Part shown: positions 1 to 5,823 of the stretch, in pieces
Numbering within the stretch: position 1 is the stretch's first letter
Layout: each line of letters begins with the position of its first letter
Source of the DNA: Thioalkalivibrio sp.
GTDB taxonomy: Bacteria > Pseudomonadota > Gammaproteobacteria > Ectothiorhodospirales > Ectothiorhodospiraceae
Assembly (NCBI GenBank): GCA_007136145.1
Contig: SLHN01000122.1
Location: forward strand, 1-7,659
Length of the DNA stretch: 7,659 bases
Direction: 5' to 3'
Notes under the pieces: generated by a model
Seen by the model: the letters and a program-made list of their open reading frames with translations, nothing else
Database searches by the model: none
What the model was told of the DNA's origin: nothing
Made by a program: the position numbers and the translations under genes

Positions 1-1026
1 AATTCGCTGACGCTTCCGGTTTCCGCACCGGGGTCCGCCGGAATGGAGACCTGCTTTGCCAACCTGATCGAACCCGGTGACAAGGTAATCGTCTGTATCA
101 ACGGCGTCTTCGGCGGAAGGATGAAGGAGAACGTTTACCGATGCGGTGGTACCCCGGTCGTGGTCGAAGACGACTGGGGCCAGCCTGTCAGCCTGCAGAA
201 GGTCGAGGACGCACTGAAGGCAAACCCGGACGCCCGGTTGCTCGCGTTCGTGCACGCGGAAACATCGACCGGGGCCTGCTCGGATGTGAAGGCTCTCTGC
301 GAACTGGCGCACCGCCACGACTGCCTGAGCATCGTCGACGCCGTGACATCACTGGGCGGGATCCCGCTGCGGGTCGACGACTGGGGAGTTGACGCAATCT
401 ACTCGGGAAGCCAGAAGTGTCTGTCCTGCACCCCCGGTTTGTCGCCCGTGAGCTTCAGCGACCGGGCGGTCGAACGCATCCGTGGGCGCAAGACGCCAGT
501 CAAAAGCTGGTTCCTGGATCTGAACCTGGTGATGGGTTACTGGGTCGGCAGCGACGGCAAACGGGCCTACCATCACACGGCCCCGATCAACGCGCTTTAT
601 GCCATGCACGAGGCACTGGTGATCCTGCACGAGGAAGGCCTGGAAGCGAGCTGGGCGCGGCACCAGCGGCATCATGAGGCTTTGCGGGCCGGGATCGAGG
701 CGATGGGAATGTCGTTTCTGGTCGACGCGGCGCACCGGCTTCCACAGCTGAACGCGGTAATGGTTCCAGAGGGGATCAACGAAGCCGCGGTGCGCACCGC
801 GCTGCTCGAACGCTACAGCCTGGAGATCGGTGCCGGACTGGGCCCCTATGCCGGCCGCATCTGGCGCATCGGGCTGATGGGGCACGCCGCGAACGAACGC
901 AATGTGCTGTTGTGTCTGGGGAGCCTGGAGGCCGTGCTGGCCGAAATGGGTGTGGTCACACCCGGAAAGGCGCTCCCGGCTGCACGCACCGTCTACTCCG
1001 AGTTGCCGCGGGCCAAGGCCGCCTGA
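1..1026 (+). CDS. Alanine/serine-glyoxylate aminotransferase family protein (class V PLP enzyme), 5' end outside window
   Basis: Partial gene: the reading frame is open from base 1 and shows 341 residues, so the start codon lies upstream. It is a fold-type I, class V PLP aminotransferase of the alanine-glyoxylate/serine-glyoxylate group, expected to move an amino group from alanine or serine to glyoxylate (or a related oxo acid) in the cytosol. The visible part begins at the glycine-rich cofactor loop (GSAGMETCF). It continues with the HAETSTG segment, the aspartate that contacts the pyridine nitrogen (SIVDAVTSLGG), and the Schiff-base lysine in SGSQKCLS (Lys codon 415-417). YHHTAPINALYAMHEAL and the substrate-carboxylate arginine region GRIWRIGLMGH are also typical. 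The C-terminus looks complete. The exact amino donor cannot be told from sequence. The gene lies 10 nt upstream of a toxin-antitoxin pair on the same strand and may be co-transcribed with it. Confidence 0.9.
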   Translation, partial: NSLTLPVSAPGSAGMETCFANLIEPGDKVIVCINGVFGGRMKENVYRCGGTPVVVEDDWGQPVSLQKVEDALKANPDARLLAFVHAETSTGACSDVKALCELAHRHDCLSIVDAVTSLGGIPLRVDDWGVDAIYSGSQKCLSCTPGLSPVSFSDRAVERIRGRKTPVKSWFLDLNLVMGYWVGSDGKRAYHHTAPINALYAMHEALVILHEEGLEASWARHQRHHEALRAGIEAMGMSFLVDAAHRLPQLNAVMVPEGINEAAVRTALLERYSLEIGAGLGPYAGRIWRIGLMGHAANERNVLLCLGSLEAVLAEMGVVTPGKALPAARTVYSELPRAKAA

Positions 1027-1036
1027 AGGCAGGCGC

Positions 1037-1444
1037 ATGACAGCCCCCTATCCGCCAAACTCGGGGCGCACCCCCCGGGAAAGAACGAGCAACCCCAGCC
1101 ACTTCGACTTCAGCGCCTTGAAGGCGCGCTGGGCCGCGCAGCGCGAAGCATCCGCTCGCCTGTCGACACAATTGCTCGATCGGACAGAGCGCGAGGGAGC
1201 AGCCGTATTTCGTCGCTACCGTGCGACCAAGGCCATCGTGTTCGGCTCATTGGCCGAAGGTCGGGCGCGAACACGATCGGACATCGATCTGGTCGTGTTC
1301 GGAACGGACCCTGCTGACTACTGGGCATTGCGCCGCGATCTGGAAGATGCCTTCGGGCGCCCGGTCGATCTGCACACCGAGTCCGATGACCCCCGTTTCG
1401 TTGCCAGGGCTGTTGCGCAGGGCAAGGTGGTTTATGCCGCCTAA
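1037..1444 (+). CDS. mntA: MntA-type minimal nucleotidyltransferase antitoxin
   Basis: 135 aa. The start is ATG 1037, preceded by GAAGG at 1025-1029 with 7 nt spacing; frame-open sequence further upstream would lie inside the aminotransferase. The core is a minimal nucleotidyltransferase of the DNA polymerase beta superfamily. G70-S71, ten residues, then D82-x-D84 gives an exact GSx10DxD signature, and D111 in PVDLH is the likely third metal ligand. About 60 residues precede the core, including a helical, charged stretch. Known MntA proteins of type VII toxin-antitoxin systems neutralise the HEPN toxin by adding AMP to a tyrosine near its active site. The stop codon overlaps the following hepT-like gene by 11 nt, so the two are translationally coupled. 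All catalytic residues are intact, so it should be active. A role as part of a phage-defence or stabilisation module is inference. Confidence 0.88.
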   Translation: MTAPYPPNSGRTPRERTSNPSHFDFSALKARWAAQREASARLSTQLLDRTEREGAAVFRRYRATKAIVFGSLAEGRARTRSDIDLVVFGTDPADYWALRRDLEDAFGRPVDLHTESDDPRFVARAVAQGKVVYAA

Positions 1445-1913
1445 CGTCGCATTGCTGCGCGCCGACATCGAGGACGAGTTGGTCAAGCTCGAAGCGCTGG
1501 CGGAGATCTTCGACACGATCCGCGAAAAGCTCGATCTGCCGCCGTCGGAAGTCTCCGTGTACGACCGAGGAGCCATCGGCTACCTGCTGCACAATTTCTA
1601 CAGCGGCTGCGAAAACATGTTTCGGCGCATCGCGTCATTTTTCGAGAACGATGTTGGCACCGACAGTTGGCATGCCGACCTGCTCCGTCGCATGAAGCTC
1701 GATATCGAGGGCTACCGACCAGCGGTGATCGATGACGAGCTGTACCGCCTGCTGCAGGATTTTCGCGGTTTTCGCCACGTGTTCCGCAACGCCTACTCGT
1801 TCGAGCTGGATTGGGAACGCGAGCGACTTGTGGCGCTGCGCTTCGAAAAGACGCTGATCCTGGTCCGGGAGCAAGTATCAGCGTTTCTGGATAGTCTGGA
1901 CGACATGAAATAG
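1434..1913 (+). CDS. hepT: HepT-like HEPN-domain toxin (putative ribonuclease)
   Basis: 159 aa. The start is ATG 1434, chosen because AAGGTGG at 1424-1430 sits 3 nt upstream and because it gives the 11-nt overlap usual for such pairs; the frame is open back to 1221, but that part lies inside mntA. The protein is all-helical in appearance, with a long N-terminal helix (LLRADIEDELVKLEALAE) and the HEPN motif near residues 111-121 (RGFRHVFRNAY). HepT toxins carry Rx4HxY, where R and H form the RNase site and the tyrosine is the AMPylation target. Here the pattern is R114-x4-N119-x-Y121, so tyrosine is kept but asparagine replaces histidine; H115 next to R114 might compensate. Family membership is well supported by the MNT neighbour and the motif. 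Nuclease activity is uncertain. I recall similar Asn variants in related longer HepT-like proteins, but could not check. Confidence 0.82.
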   Translation: MPPNVALLRADIEDELVKLEALAEIFDTIREKLDLPPSEVSVYDRGAIGYLLHNFYSGCENMFRRIASFFENDVGTDSWHADLLRRMKLDIEGYRPAVIDDELYRLLQDFRGFRHVFRNAYSFELDWERERLVALRFEKTLILVREQVSAFLDSLDDMK

Positions 1914-1992
1914 AGATGTGGGCATAACATCGGTGTTGCGTGCTTGCAAGGTCAGCCAGCGCATCCCTGGCCGCAGCTCCGAACGATGAGGC

Positions 1993-2262
1993 TCAGCGGT
2001 CTTCGGGATTGGGCTGGCGAACGCGGGGAAAATATTCGTGCCAGACCTCGCGGGTCAGCTTCAGGCCGAGCAGCAGCCAGGGAACCGCGTGGAAGATCAG
2101 GTCGACGATATCCAGCGGCCGCGTCAGTTCGCCCTGGAACAGCCAGCGGATCTTCTCCACGATATGCGGCTCGGGCACATACGGCGACAGCCCGATGGTG
2201 GCCACGAGGAGCACGAACAGCCACACGGGTGTGCGGTCGATCCAGGCGATGAGTTTGTTCAT
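1993..2262 (-). CDS. Small two-helix membrane protein
   Basis: 89 aa, ATG at 2262 with AGGA 7 nt upstream on the minus strand. Two hydrophobic segments are visible: about residues 13-28 (VWLFVLLVATIGLSPY) and about 53-70 (VDLIFHAVPWLLLGLKL). They are separated by a short polar loop containing PEPHIVEKIRWLFQGEL. The N-terminus is positively charged and the C-terminal tail is polar (PRVRQPNPEDR), fitting an inner-membrane hairpin with both ends in the cytoplasm. I recognise the general pattern of a small conserved gammaproteobacterial protein but know no function; any transporter label on relatives would not be justified by two helices alone. It lies 75 nt downstream of the TIGR04282-type transferase gene on the same strand and is probably the last gene of that operon. 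It is convergent with hepT, with 79 nt between the stops and no convincing terminator there. Confidence 0.75.
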   Translation of the reverse strand: MNKLIAWIDRTPVWLFVLLVATIGLSPYVPEPHIVEKIRWLFQGELTRPLDIVDLIFHAVPWLLLGLKLTREVWHEYFPRVRQPNPEDR

Positions 2263-2337
2263 AAGAATATCCTAACCTGCTTTCATTACAGCAGAAACAA
2301 GGCCGCGAAAATCCCGCGTGTTTTCCCGCCGCGGCGG

Positions 2338-2955
2338 TTATCCGAGGGTGCGCAACGGCAACCCCCGCAGAAGTTCCGCGGGGCAGTGTCGCAGATCATC
2401 GGGTCGGTCCACGTCGGGGCTCGGGTCGAGTTCGGCCAGCGTCAGGCCAGTGCTGGCACAGCGTCGCCGGGTTTCCGCAAGTACGCCGGGGCTCCCCCAG
2501 GCCATTTCGTGAAACAGGCCAGCCGCCGGGGCCGCCAGCCCGATCATCACATAGCCGCCATCGAGTGCCGGCACCAGGACGCAGTCGTTCCCGGAGCGCA
2601 ATGCCCGGGCCGCGACCTGCATGGTCACGGCATCGAGTCGGGGGGCATCGGAACCCAGCAACAGTGCCGGCAACCCGACTTCGAGCGCCACCCGCATCCG
2701 CTGCCCGAGATCGCCCGGCGCCTGCGGATGCAAAGAGCATCCGTATTCGCGGCGGCATTCGCTGAAGAACGGGTGCCCCGCATCGGGTGCGCACCAGAGT
2801 TCAACGACTCCGATGCGGGCGGCAACGGCCTCGCCCAACACCCGCCGCACCAGGCGCCGGTGCAATTCGGCGGCACCCACCGCGCCCAGCGCCGGTATCA
2901 GGCGGGTCTTCGCCTCCCCCGCGATCGGCGCCCTGGCAAAGACAAGAATCCTCAT
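2338..2955 (-). CDS. TIGR04282-type transferase (rSAM/selenodomain-associated transferase 1, CofC-like fold)
   Basis: 205 aa, ATG at 2955. The frame is open further upstream, but that stretch lies inside the preceding glycosyltransferase, and MRILVFARAPIAGEAKTRL is the expected family N-terminus. The fold is GT-A/nucleotidyltransferase-like, related to 2-phospho-L-lactate guanylyltransferase. Key motifs are K16-T17-R18-L19 in the nucleotide-binding N-terminus, GSDAP at 101-105 (acidic metal-binding loop), PALDGGYVMIGL at 129-140 and D181-V-D-R-P-D-D-L188 near the C-terminus. All are as expected for TIGR04282. The ATGA overlap with the upstream family 2 glycosyltransferase gene, together with the lack of a good Shine-Dalgarno site, indicates translational coupling. 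The two families commonly occur as neighbours and are thought to act together to attach a sugar-like group, in some hosts in arsenosugar synthesis. No arsenic or selenodomain gene is visible here, so the substrate is unknown. Confidence 0.87.
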   Translation of the reverse strand: MRILVFARAPIAGEAKTRLIPALGAVGAAELHRRLVRRVLGEAVAARIGVVELWCAPDAGHPFFSECRREYGCSLHPQAPGDLGQRMRVALEVGLPALLLGSDAPRLDAVTMQVAARALRSGNDCVLVPALDGGYVMIGLAAPAAGLFHEMAWGSPGVLAETRRRCASTGLTLAELDPSPDVDRPDDLRHCPAELLRGLPLRTLG

Positions 2956-3629
2956 TGATAACGTCGTGCGAGCCGTTCCGGGTCCGCTCCGAGCCAGTAC
3001 TCGAAACGCAGGCGCCACATCAGCAACACGGTGCGCCATACGCCGCGCTGCTCCCAGCGCCGGGCCGAAGTCACCAGCGAGGCTCGCACACAGGCCGGTC
3101 GGCCAACCCGGCGCTTCAGCGAACGCGACAGCGCGATATCCTCCATCAGCGCGATCTCGGGAAAGCCGCGCACCGAACGAAACGCGGAACAGGTAACGAA
3201 GATCCCCTGATCGCCAGTAGCGATCCCGGTCAGGCAGGAGCGCAGATTCATCAGCAAAGCCGTAACCCTTAGCGACCACCTTGCACTCGACAGGCGCACG
3301 CGGCAACGCCCCCAGGCATGCCCTGCTCCCAGCGCCTCGAGCACCGCCACGGGAACGTTCGCTGGCACCCGGGAGTCCGCGTGGAGAAACCAGATGGTGT
3401 CACCTTGCGCGATCGCTGCCCCGGTGTTCATCTGGCGCGCCCGGCCGGGTACGCTGGATAACACCCGATCGGCTCCCGGCGCGGCCTCGTTCAGGGTTCC
3501 GTCGTCGCTACCACCATCGACCACGATGATCTCGTGCCCCTGCTTCCGCAGTGGCGCGAGATCGGCCAGCAGACGCGGAAGCCGCGTGGCTTCGTTGAGA
3601 CACGGAATAACGATGGACAGCCGCCCCAT
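2952..3629 (-). CDS. TIGR04283-type family 2 glycosyltransferase (rSAM/selenodomain-associated transferase 2)
   Basis: 225 aa, ATG at 3629. The open frame extends 31 codons further, but MGRLSIVIPCLNEA is the standard beginning of a GT2 domain, and GAGAGG lies 4 nt upstream. The protein is a GT-A inverting-type glycosyltransferase. The nucleotide-sugar binding strand IIVVDGGSDDGT is at 34-45, the metal-binding DxD equivalent is in FLHADS (81-86), and the family-specific GDQGIFV is at 139-145. The catalytic acid region is MEDIALSRSLKRR (from 162), and RRWEQRGVWRT (190-200) is the usual C-terminal signature. It is soluble, although a C-terminal amphipathic helix could touch the membrane. It shares an ATGA overlap with the downstream TIGR04282-type gene and starts 59 nt after the ferredoxin-reductase-like gene, in one probable operon. 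Relatives are annotated in arsenosugar biosynthesis, but nothing in this window confirms that pathway. Confidence 0.9.
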   Translation of the reverse strand: MGRLSIVIPCLNEATRLPRLLADLAPLRKQGHEIIVVDGGSDDGTLNEAAPGADRVLSSVPGRARQMNTGAAIAQGDTIWFLHADSRVPANVPVAVLEALGAGHAWGRCRVRLSSARWSLRVTALLMNLRSCLTGIATGDQGIFVTCSAFRSVRGFPEIALMEDIALSRSLKRRVGRPACVRASLVTSARRWEQRGVWRTVLLMWRLRFEYWLGADPERLARRYQ

Positions 3630-3688
3630 GGAGCCTCTCGGTTTCGCACCAGCCACACGAAATACTGAAAACCACAACCAGCCCTGCC

Positions 3689-5185
3689 TCAACGCTCGGG
3701 AGGAACAGTCTGGCTCCGACATTGCTCTGCCGACACGTTAATACGCTTGAGAAGATCCTGGGCCACCGCGATGAAAGGCTGAGGACCGGCGATATAGAAG
3801 TCACACGCACCTGGATTTTCCAACCGCGTCAGTGCGCCAGCGAGTGTAGCGGACCAGGTTTCCGGATCACCGCTGACGCTGTTCACCCGTAGCGGCCGGT
3901 AGCGCAAGGAATCCAGTGCGTCTTCCCAGGATCTACACAGGTTGTCCTGATAGTGACCGATCGCACCGGTGGCCACCCAGATCAGGTCGATCCCATACGC
4001 CTCGTCGAGCGCGATCACATGTTCGATCAGGCTTTTGACCGCAGCAAAACCGGTATCACAGGCCAGGAACACGAGTGGGCGCTTGACGTCCCCCGGGATC
4101 ACGAAATCACCGAAGGGAGCTTCCACCGCGACCGGGTCACCCTTGCGCAGGTGCTCGAAGCAATACCGGGCGAACGGGTCCTCTCTGTCTTCGGCGACGT
4201 GGAAAACCAGGTTGCGGTCATCGCAGGGGCAGTTGGCCAAAGGCAACAAGGCCTCGACCGCCTCGTCCCCAACCCGCAACCGCGCGTACTGACCACCGAG
4301 AAAGCGCAGTCGTCGGGTACGTGGCGTCTGGACCCGCAGCAGCATGACGTGCGGTTTCGGCCGCTGAATCTCGCGCACCAAGGCGTCGATCGACTGGAGG
4401 GCGATCTGATCGGGACTACTCGCGACACCAACCTCGATCACCAGGTCGGTCACGGGGGCTACCGAACACAGCAGCGCATACCCCTGCGTGCGTTCAGTTT
4501 CGCTGATCACGAAATCATGGGGCCGAACTTCCCTCACCTCGCCGGACACGACACGCGCCTTGCACTCGCCGCAGTTGCCATTGCTGCAACCATAGGCAAT
4601 CGACAACCCGGCCCGGAGTGCTGCCTCGAGCACCGTATCCGCGCCCTCGACAAGGAATTCATGGTCGTCCGGTACCAAACGCACCTGTGGTGCCATCACT
4701 GTCATCCAGCTTCCCCCATCGGTTCTCGCGCCGGAGGCATAACTCTCGACGCGCTCCTGATGCAGCGCGCTCTGCACCGTCCGCTTGATCTCCAGCACGG
4801 CAGCCCGGGTCGATGCGTCACCCTCCTGTTCCAGTTCCCGCAACCGGTTCTCCAGCGATTCCAGAACAACGGCATACTGTTCGTTTTGCTGTCTGAGCCG
4901 GGTCAGCTGATGGCCCAGGCGGGCGAGGCGCTCAGCCAGTACCCGCGGGTCGGGCAGGCTGCGGTTGGCAATGTCCTTTCCCAGCGCGGCCGCCTTGATC
5001 TTCTCCAGCTTTTCCAACGTCCGGTCGTCCGACATGCGCGTCGCCGGATACAGGTTCAGCAGGTCACCGACCCCGACCGTGCCATCGAAGCTGGGCAGGT
5101 CGCCCTGCTTGATCCGGAATTGCAACTCCGCGCGTGTGACACCCGCGAGTTTAGCGGCACGCAGCACCGAAAGCCGTTGTTCCAT
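3689..5185 (-). CDS. HTH-like / coiled-coil / 2Fe-2S ferredoxin / FNR-like reductase fusion protein
   Basis: 498 aa, ATG at 5185; a TTG at 5242 is a possible but less likely start. Residues 1-50 resemble a MerR/excisionase-type helix-turn-helix (AAKLAGVTRAELQFRIKQGD then SVGDLLNLYP-like sequence). Residues about 80-122 are a heptad-rich coiled coil. Residues about 165-255 form a plant-type ferredoxin domain with ligands C200-x4-C205-x2-C208 and C240 (YGCSNGNCGECK ... ALLC). The rest matches a ferredoxin-NADP reductase-like module as in CDP-6-deoxyglucoseen reductase and phenol hydroxylase reductases (EAPFGDFVIPG, TGFAAVKSLIEH, YIAGPQPFI). The flavin motif RxYS is ALLP at 312-315 and the usual GGTG is CDTG at 376-379, so FAD and NAD(P)H binding are doubtful. 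It heads a probable operon with the two transferases and a small membrane protein. The Shine-Dalgarno site is weak (AGGGA, 11 nt away) and no clear promoter was found upstream. The role is likely electron transfer or redox sensing. Confidence 0.85.
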   Translation of the reverse strand: MEQRLSVLRAAKLAGVTRAELQFRIKQGDLPSFDGTVGVGDLLNLYPATRMSDDRTLEKLEKIKAAALGKDIANRSLPDPRVLAERLARLGHQLTRLRQQNEQYAVVLESLENRLRELEQEGDASTRAAVLEIKRTVQSALHQERVESYASGARTDGGSWMTVMAPQVRLVPDDHEFLVEGADTVLEAALRAGLSIAYGCSNGNCGECKARVVSGEVREVRPHDFVISETERTQGYALLCSVAPVTDLVIEVGVASSPDQIALQSIDALVREIQRPKPHVMLLRVQTPRTRRLRFLGGQYARLRVGDEAVEALLPLANCPCDDRNLVFHVAEDREDPFARYCFEHLRKGDPVAVEAPFGDFVIPGDVKRPLVFLACDTGFAAVKSLIEHVIALDEAYGIDLIWVATGAIGHYQDNLCRSWEDALDSLRYRPLRVNSVSGDPETWSATLAGALTRLENPGACDFYIAGPQPFIAVAQDLLKRINVSAEQCRSQTVPPER

Positions 5186-5309
5186 CCCTTTGGGGTTCCC
5201 TGGCCTGAGAAAGCGCCAGTCCGCACTCGGAGCGTGGCGCAAGGGTCCCGATACCGCCGGGGTCTTGCACCAAGGTTAGCAGGCGTTCGCAAGCAGTGCA
5301 GCCCGAACG
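5186..5309 (-). other. Leader region of the ferredoxin-reductase-like operon
   Basis: This 124-nt stretch separates the upstream intrinsic terminator from the operon's first start codon. It must hold the operon promoter if the terminator is efficient. I looked for a sigma70 -35/-10 pair and a sigma54 -24/-12 pair on the minus strand and saw none that is convincing. Confidence 0.3.
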
Positions 5310-5333
5310 AAAAAAACCGCCCCGAGGGGCGGT
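5310..5333 (-). terminator. Intrinsic terminator, minus strand
   Basis: On the minus strand ACCGCCC (5333-5327) pairs with GGGCGGT (5322-5316) around a CTCG tetraloop. It is followed by a run of seven T (5316-5310), the first of which closes the stem. The stem is a perfect 7 bp and GC-rich. There is no T-run on the plus side, so it acts only on leftward transcription. It would end the transcript predicted to start near 5674 and separate it from the ferredoxin-reductase operon, whose start codon is 124 nt further on. It could alternatively act as an attenuator in a long leader of that operon. Confidence 0.85.
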
Positions 5334-5553
5334 CAAGGCGCGATGGAGGAAGACCGCGCATGCGCAAATCAGGAGACGGAAATCAACCCGCCGCCAATAC
5401 CGTTGCACTGGCCCACGCGGGCAACGTGGCGCTCAATGGGTCAGCGAGCCGAGCCGAACCGACCACCATGAACAGCGTCTACGATCGCGGACGTCGATCC
5501 GCGACAACGGGTTGGAGCACTACTGACGCGCTGGAACGACCGCAACAGTCCGG
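5334..5553 (-). other. 220-nt stretch without a supported gene; likely 3' untranslated part of a short transcript
   Basis: It lies between the 24-aa ORF and the intrinsic terminator. On the minus strand only weak ORFs occur, for example a 28-codon ORF with no ribosome-binding site. A hairpin-forming inverted repeat, TCGCGGA at 5485-5491 and TCCGCGA at 5498-5504 with a 6-nt loop, is visible. Its length and position fit a structured 3' untranslated region or a small regulatory RNA. This is inferred from layout only. Confidence 0.35.
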
Positions 5554-5628
5554 TCAGATTGAATACGCGAGCACCATGGCCGCCGCAATCGTCAGCGAGG
5601 CCATGCCACATCCCACCAGAATCTTCAT
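5554..5628 (-). CDS. Putative 24-aa hydrophobic micropeptide
   Basis: A short ORF of 24 codons plus TGA, start ATG 5628. The sequence begins MKILVGCGMASL and ends VLAYSI. It has one lysine at position 2 and then an almost wholly uncharged hydrophobic stretch with a single cysteine at position 7, so it could form one membrane-spanning helix with the N-terminus in the cytoplasm. The ribosome-binding site is strong: AAGGA at 5639-5635 with 6 nt spacing. It is the first ORF about 46 nt downstream of the predicted start from the sigma54 promoter at 5685-5700, and an intrinsic terminator follows at 5310-5333. I do not recognise a family. The case rests on the ribosome site, hydrophobicity and promoter-terminator context; at this length chance cannot be excluded. 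Confidence 0.5.
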   Translation of the reverse strand: MKILVGCGMASLTIAAAMVLAYSI

Positions 5629-5684
5629 GCCGTTTCCTTATCACCGACGGCACACAAAGCACCGCCTCCACGACATACAAACGA

Positions 5685-5700
5685 AGCAAATTCCACGCCA
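5685..5700 (-). promoter_or_regulatory. Sigma54 (RpoN) promoter, -24/-12 type
   Basis: The minus strand reads TGGCGTGGAATTTGCT. Against the consensus TGGCACG-N4-TTGCW it matches 10 of 12 fixed positions with exact spacing. The invariant GG (5699-5698) and GC (5687-5686) are both present; the two mismatches are at the less critical AC of the -24 box. Transcription would start near 5674 and run leftward into the 24-aa ORF. It lies 224 bp downstream of a sigma54 activator gene on the same strand, which makes a functional link plausible. Confidence 0.7.
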
Positions 5701-5739
5701 AACCCGAAGCAGCAGCCAAAACAACTTTATAAGTATTTG

Positions 5740-5768
5740 TTTATAATTTGCTTTTATGATTCAAGCAA
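5740..5768 (-). promoter_or_regulatory. Sigma70-like promoter, minus strand
   Basis: On the minus strand TTGCTT (5768-5763) and TATAAA (5745-5740) are separated by exactly 17 bp. Each differs from consensus at two positions or fewer. They sit in the only AT-rich patch of the window, which can make promoter-like matches by chance. It would transcribe leftward through the sigma54 promoter into the 24-aa ORF, giving tandem promoters. Confidence 0.45.
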
Positions 5769-5823
5769 AATGACTTCAGCACACCATCAGTCGCGGAATA
5801 TCTGCTCCATAGCGCCACATTTG

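Larger units (their letters stand above)
5629..5823 (-). other. Intergenic control region upstream of the 24-aa ORF
   Basis: 195 bp between the 24-aa ORF and the cysteine-rich mini-ORF. It holds the sigma54 promoter, the sigma70-like promoter and an AT-rich segment (about 5720-5770) that could act as a bendable DNA spacer between an enhancer and the sigma54 site. No terminator for the regulator gene was seen here, so read-through from the regulator is possible. Confidence 0.5.

Noticed and set aside
1914..1992. Terminator between the convergent hepT and small membrane genes
   Set aside because: Only a 5-bp stem GCCAG/CTGGC without a T-run was found; not enough to call.
2263..2337. GC-rich palindrome CCGCCGCGGCGG (about 2325-2337) as a terminator after the transferase gene
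   Set aside because: It is self-complementary without a loop and not followed by a proper T-run on the minus strand; at best a weak pause site.
2038..2958. Plus-strand open frame of 306 codons
   Set aside because: It is antisense to the TIGR04282-type gene and the small membrane gene, and is low-complexity Arg/Pro/Gln-rich; no ribosome site.
5186..5242. Upstream TTG 5242 as the start of the ferredoxin-reductase fusion
   Set aside because: The extra 19 residues (Arg/Pro-rich) are unlike a domain start, and ATG 5185 begins directly before the HTH-like segment; TTG kept only as an alternative.
5360..5746. Plus-strand 128-codon frame with GGAGGA 9 nt upstream of ATG 5360
   Set aside because: The product is rich in Ser, Arg, Thr, Gln and His with no domain, runs through the AT-rich promoter region, and is antisense to the better-supported promoter, ribosome site and terminator set. 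Kept only as a low-probability alternative.
3953..5746. Long plus-strand open frame of 597 codons opposite the ferredoxin-reductase gene
   Set aside because: It is antisense to a gene with clear ferredoxin motifs; the composition (many Gln, Arg, His, Pro) is typical of a GC-rich shadow frame.
5742..5747. Perfect TATAAT on the plus strand
   Set aside because: No -35-like hexamer lies 16-18 bp upstream and no plus-strand gene follows; an effect of the AT-rich patch.
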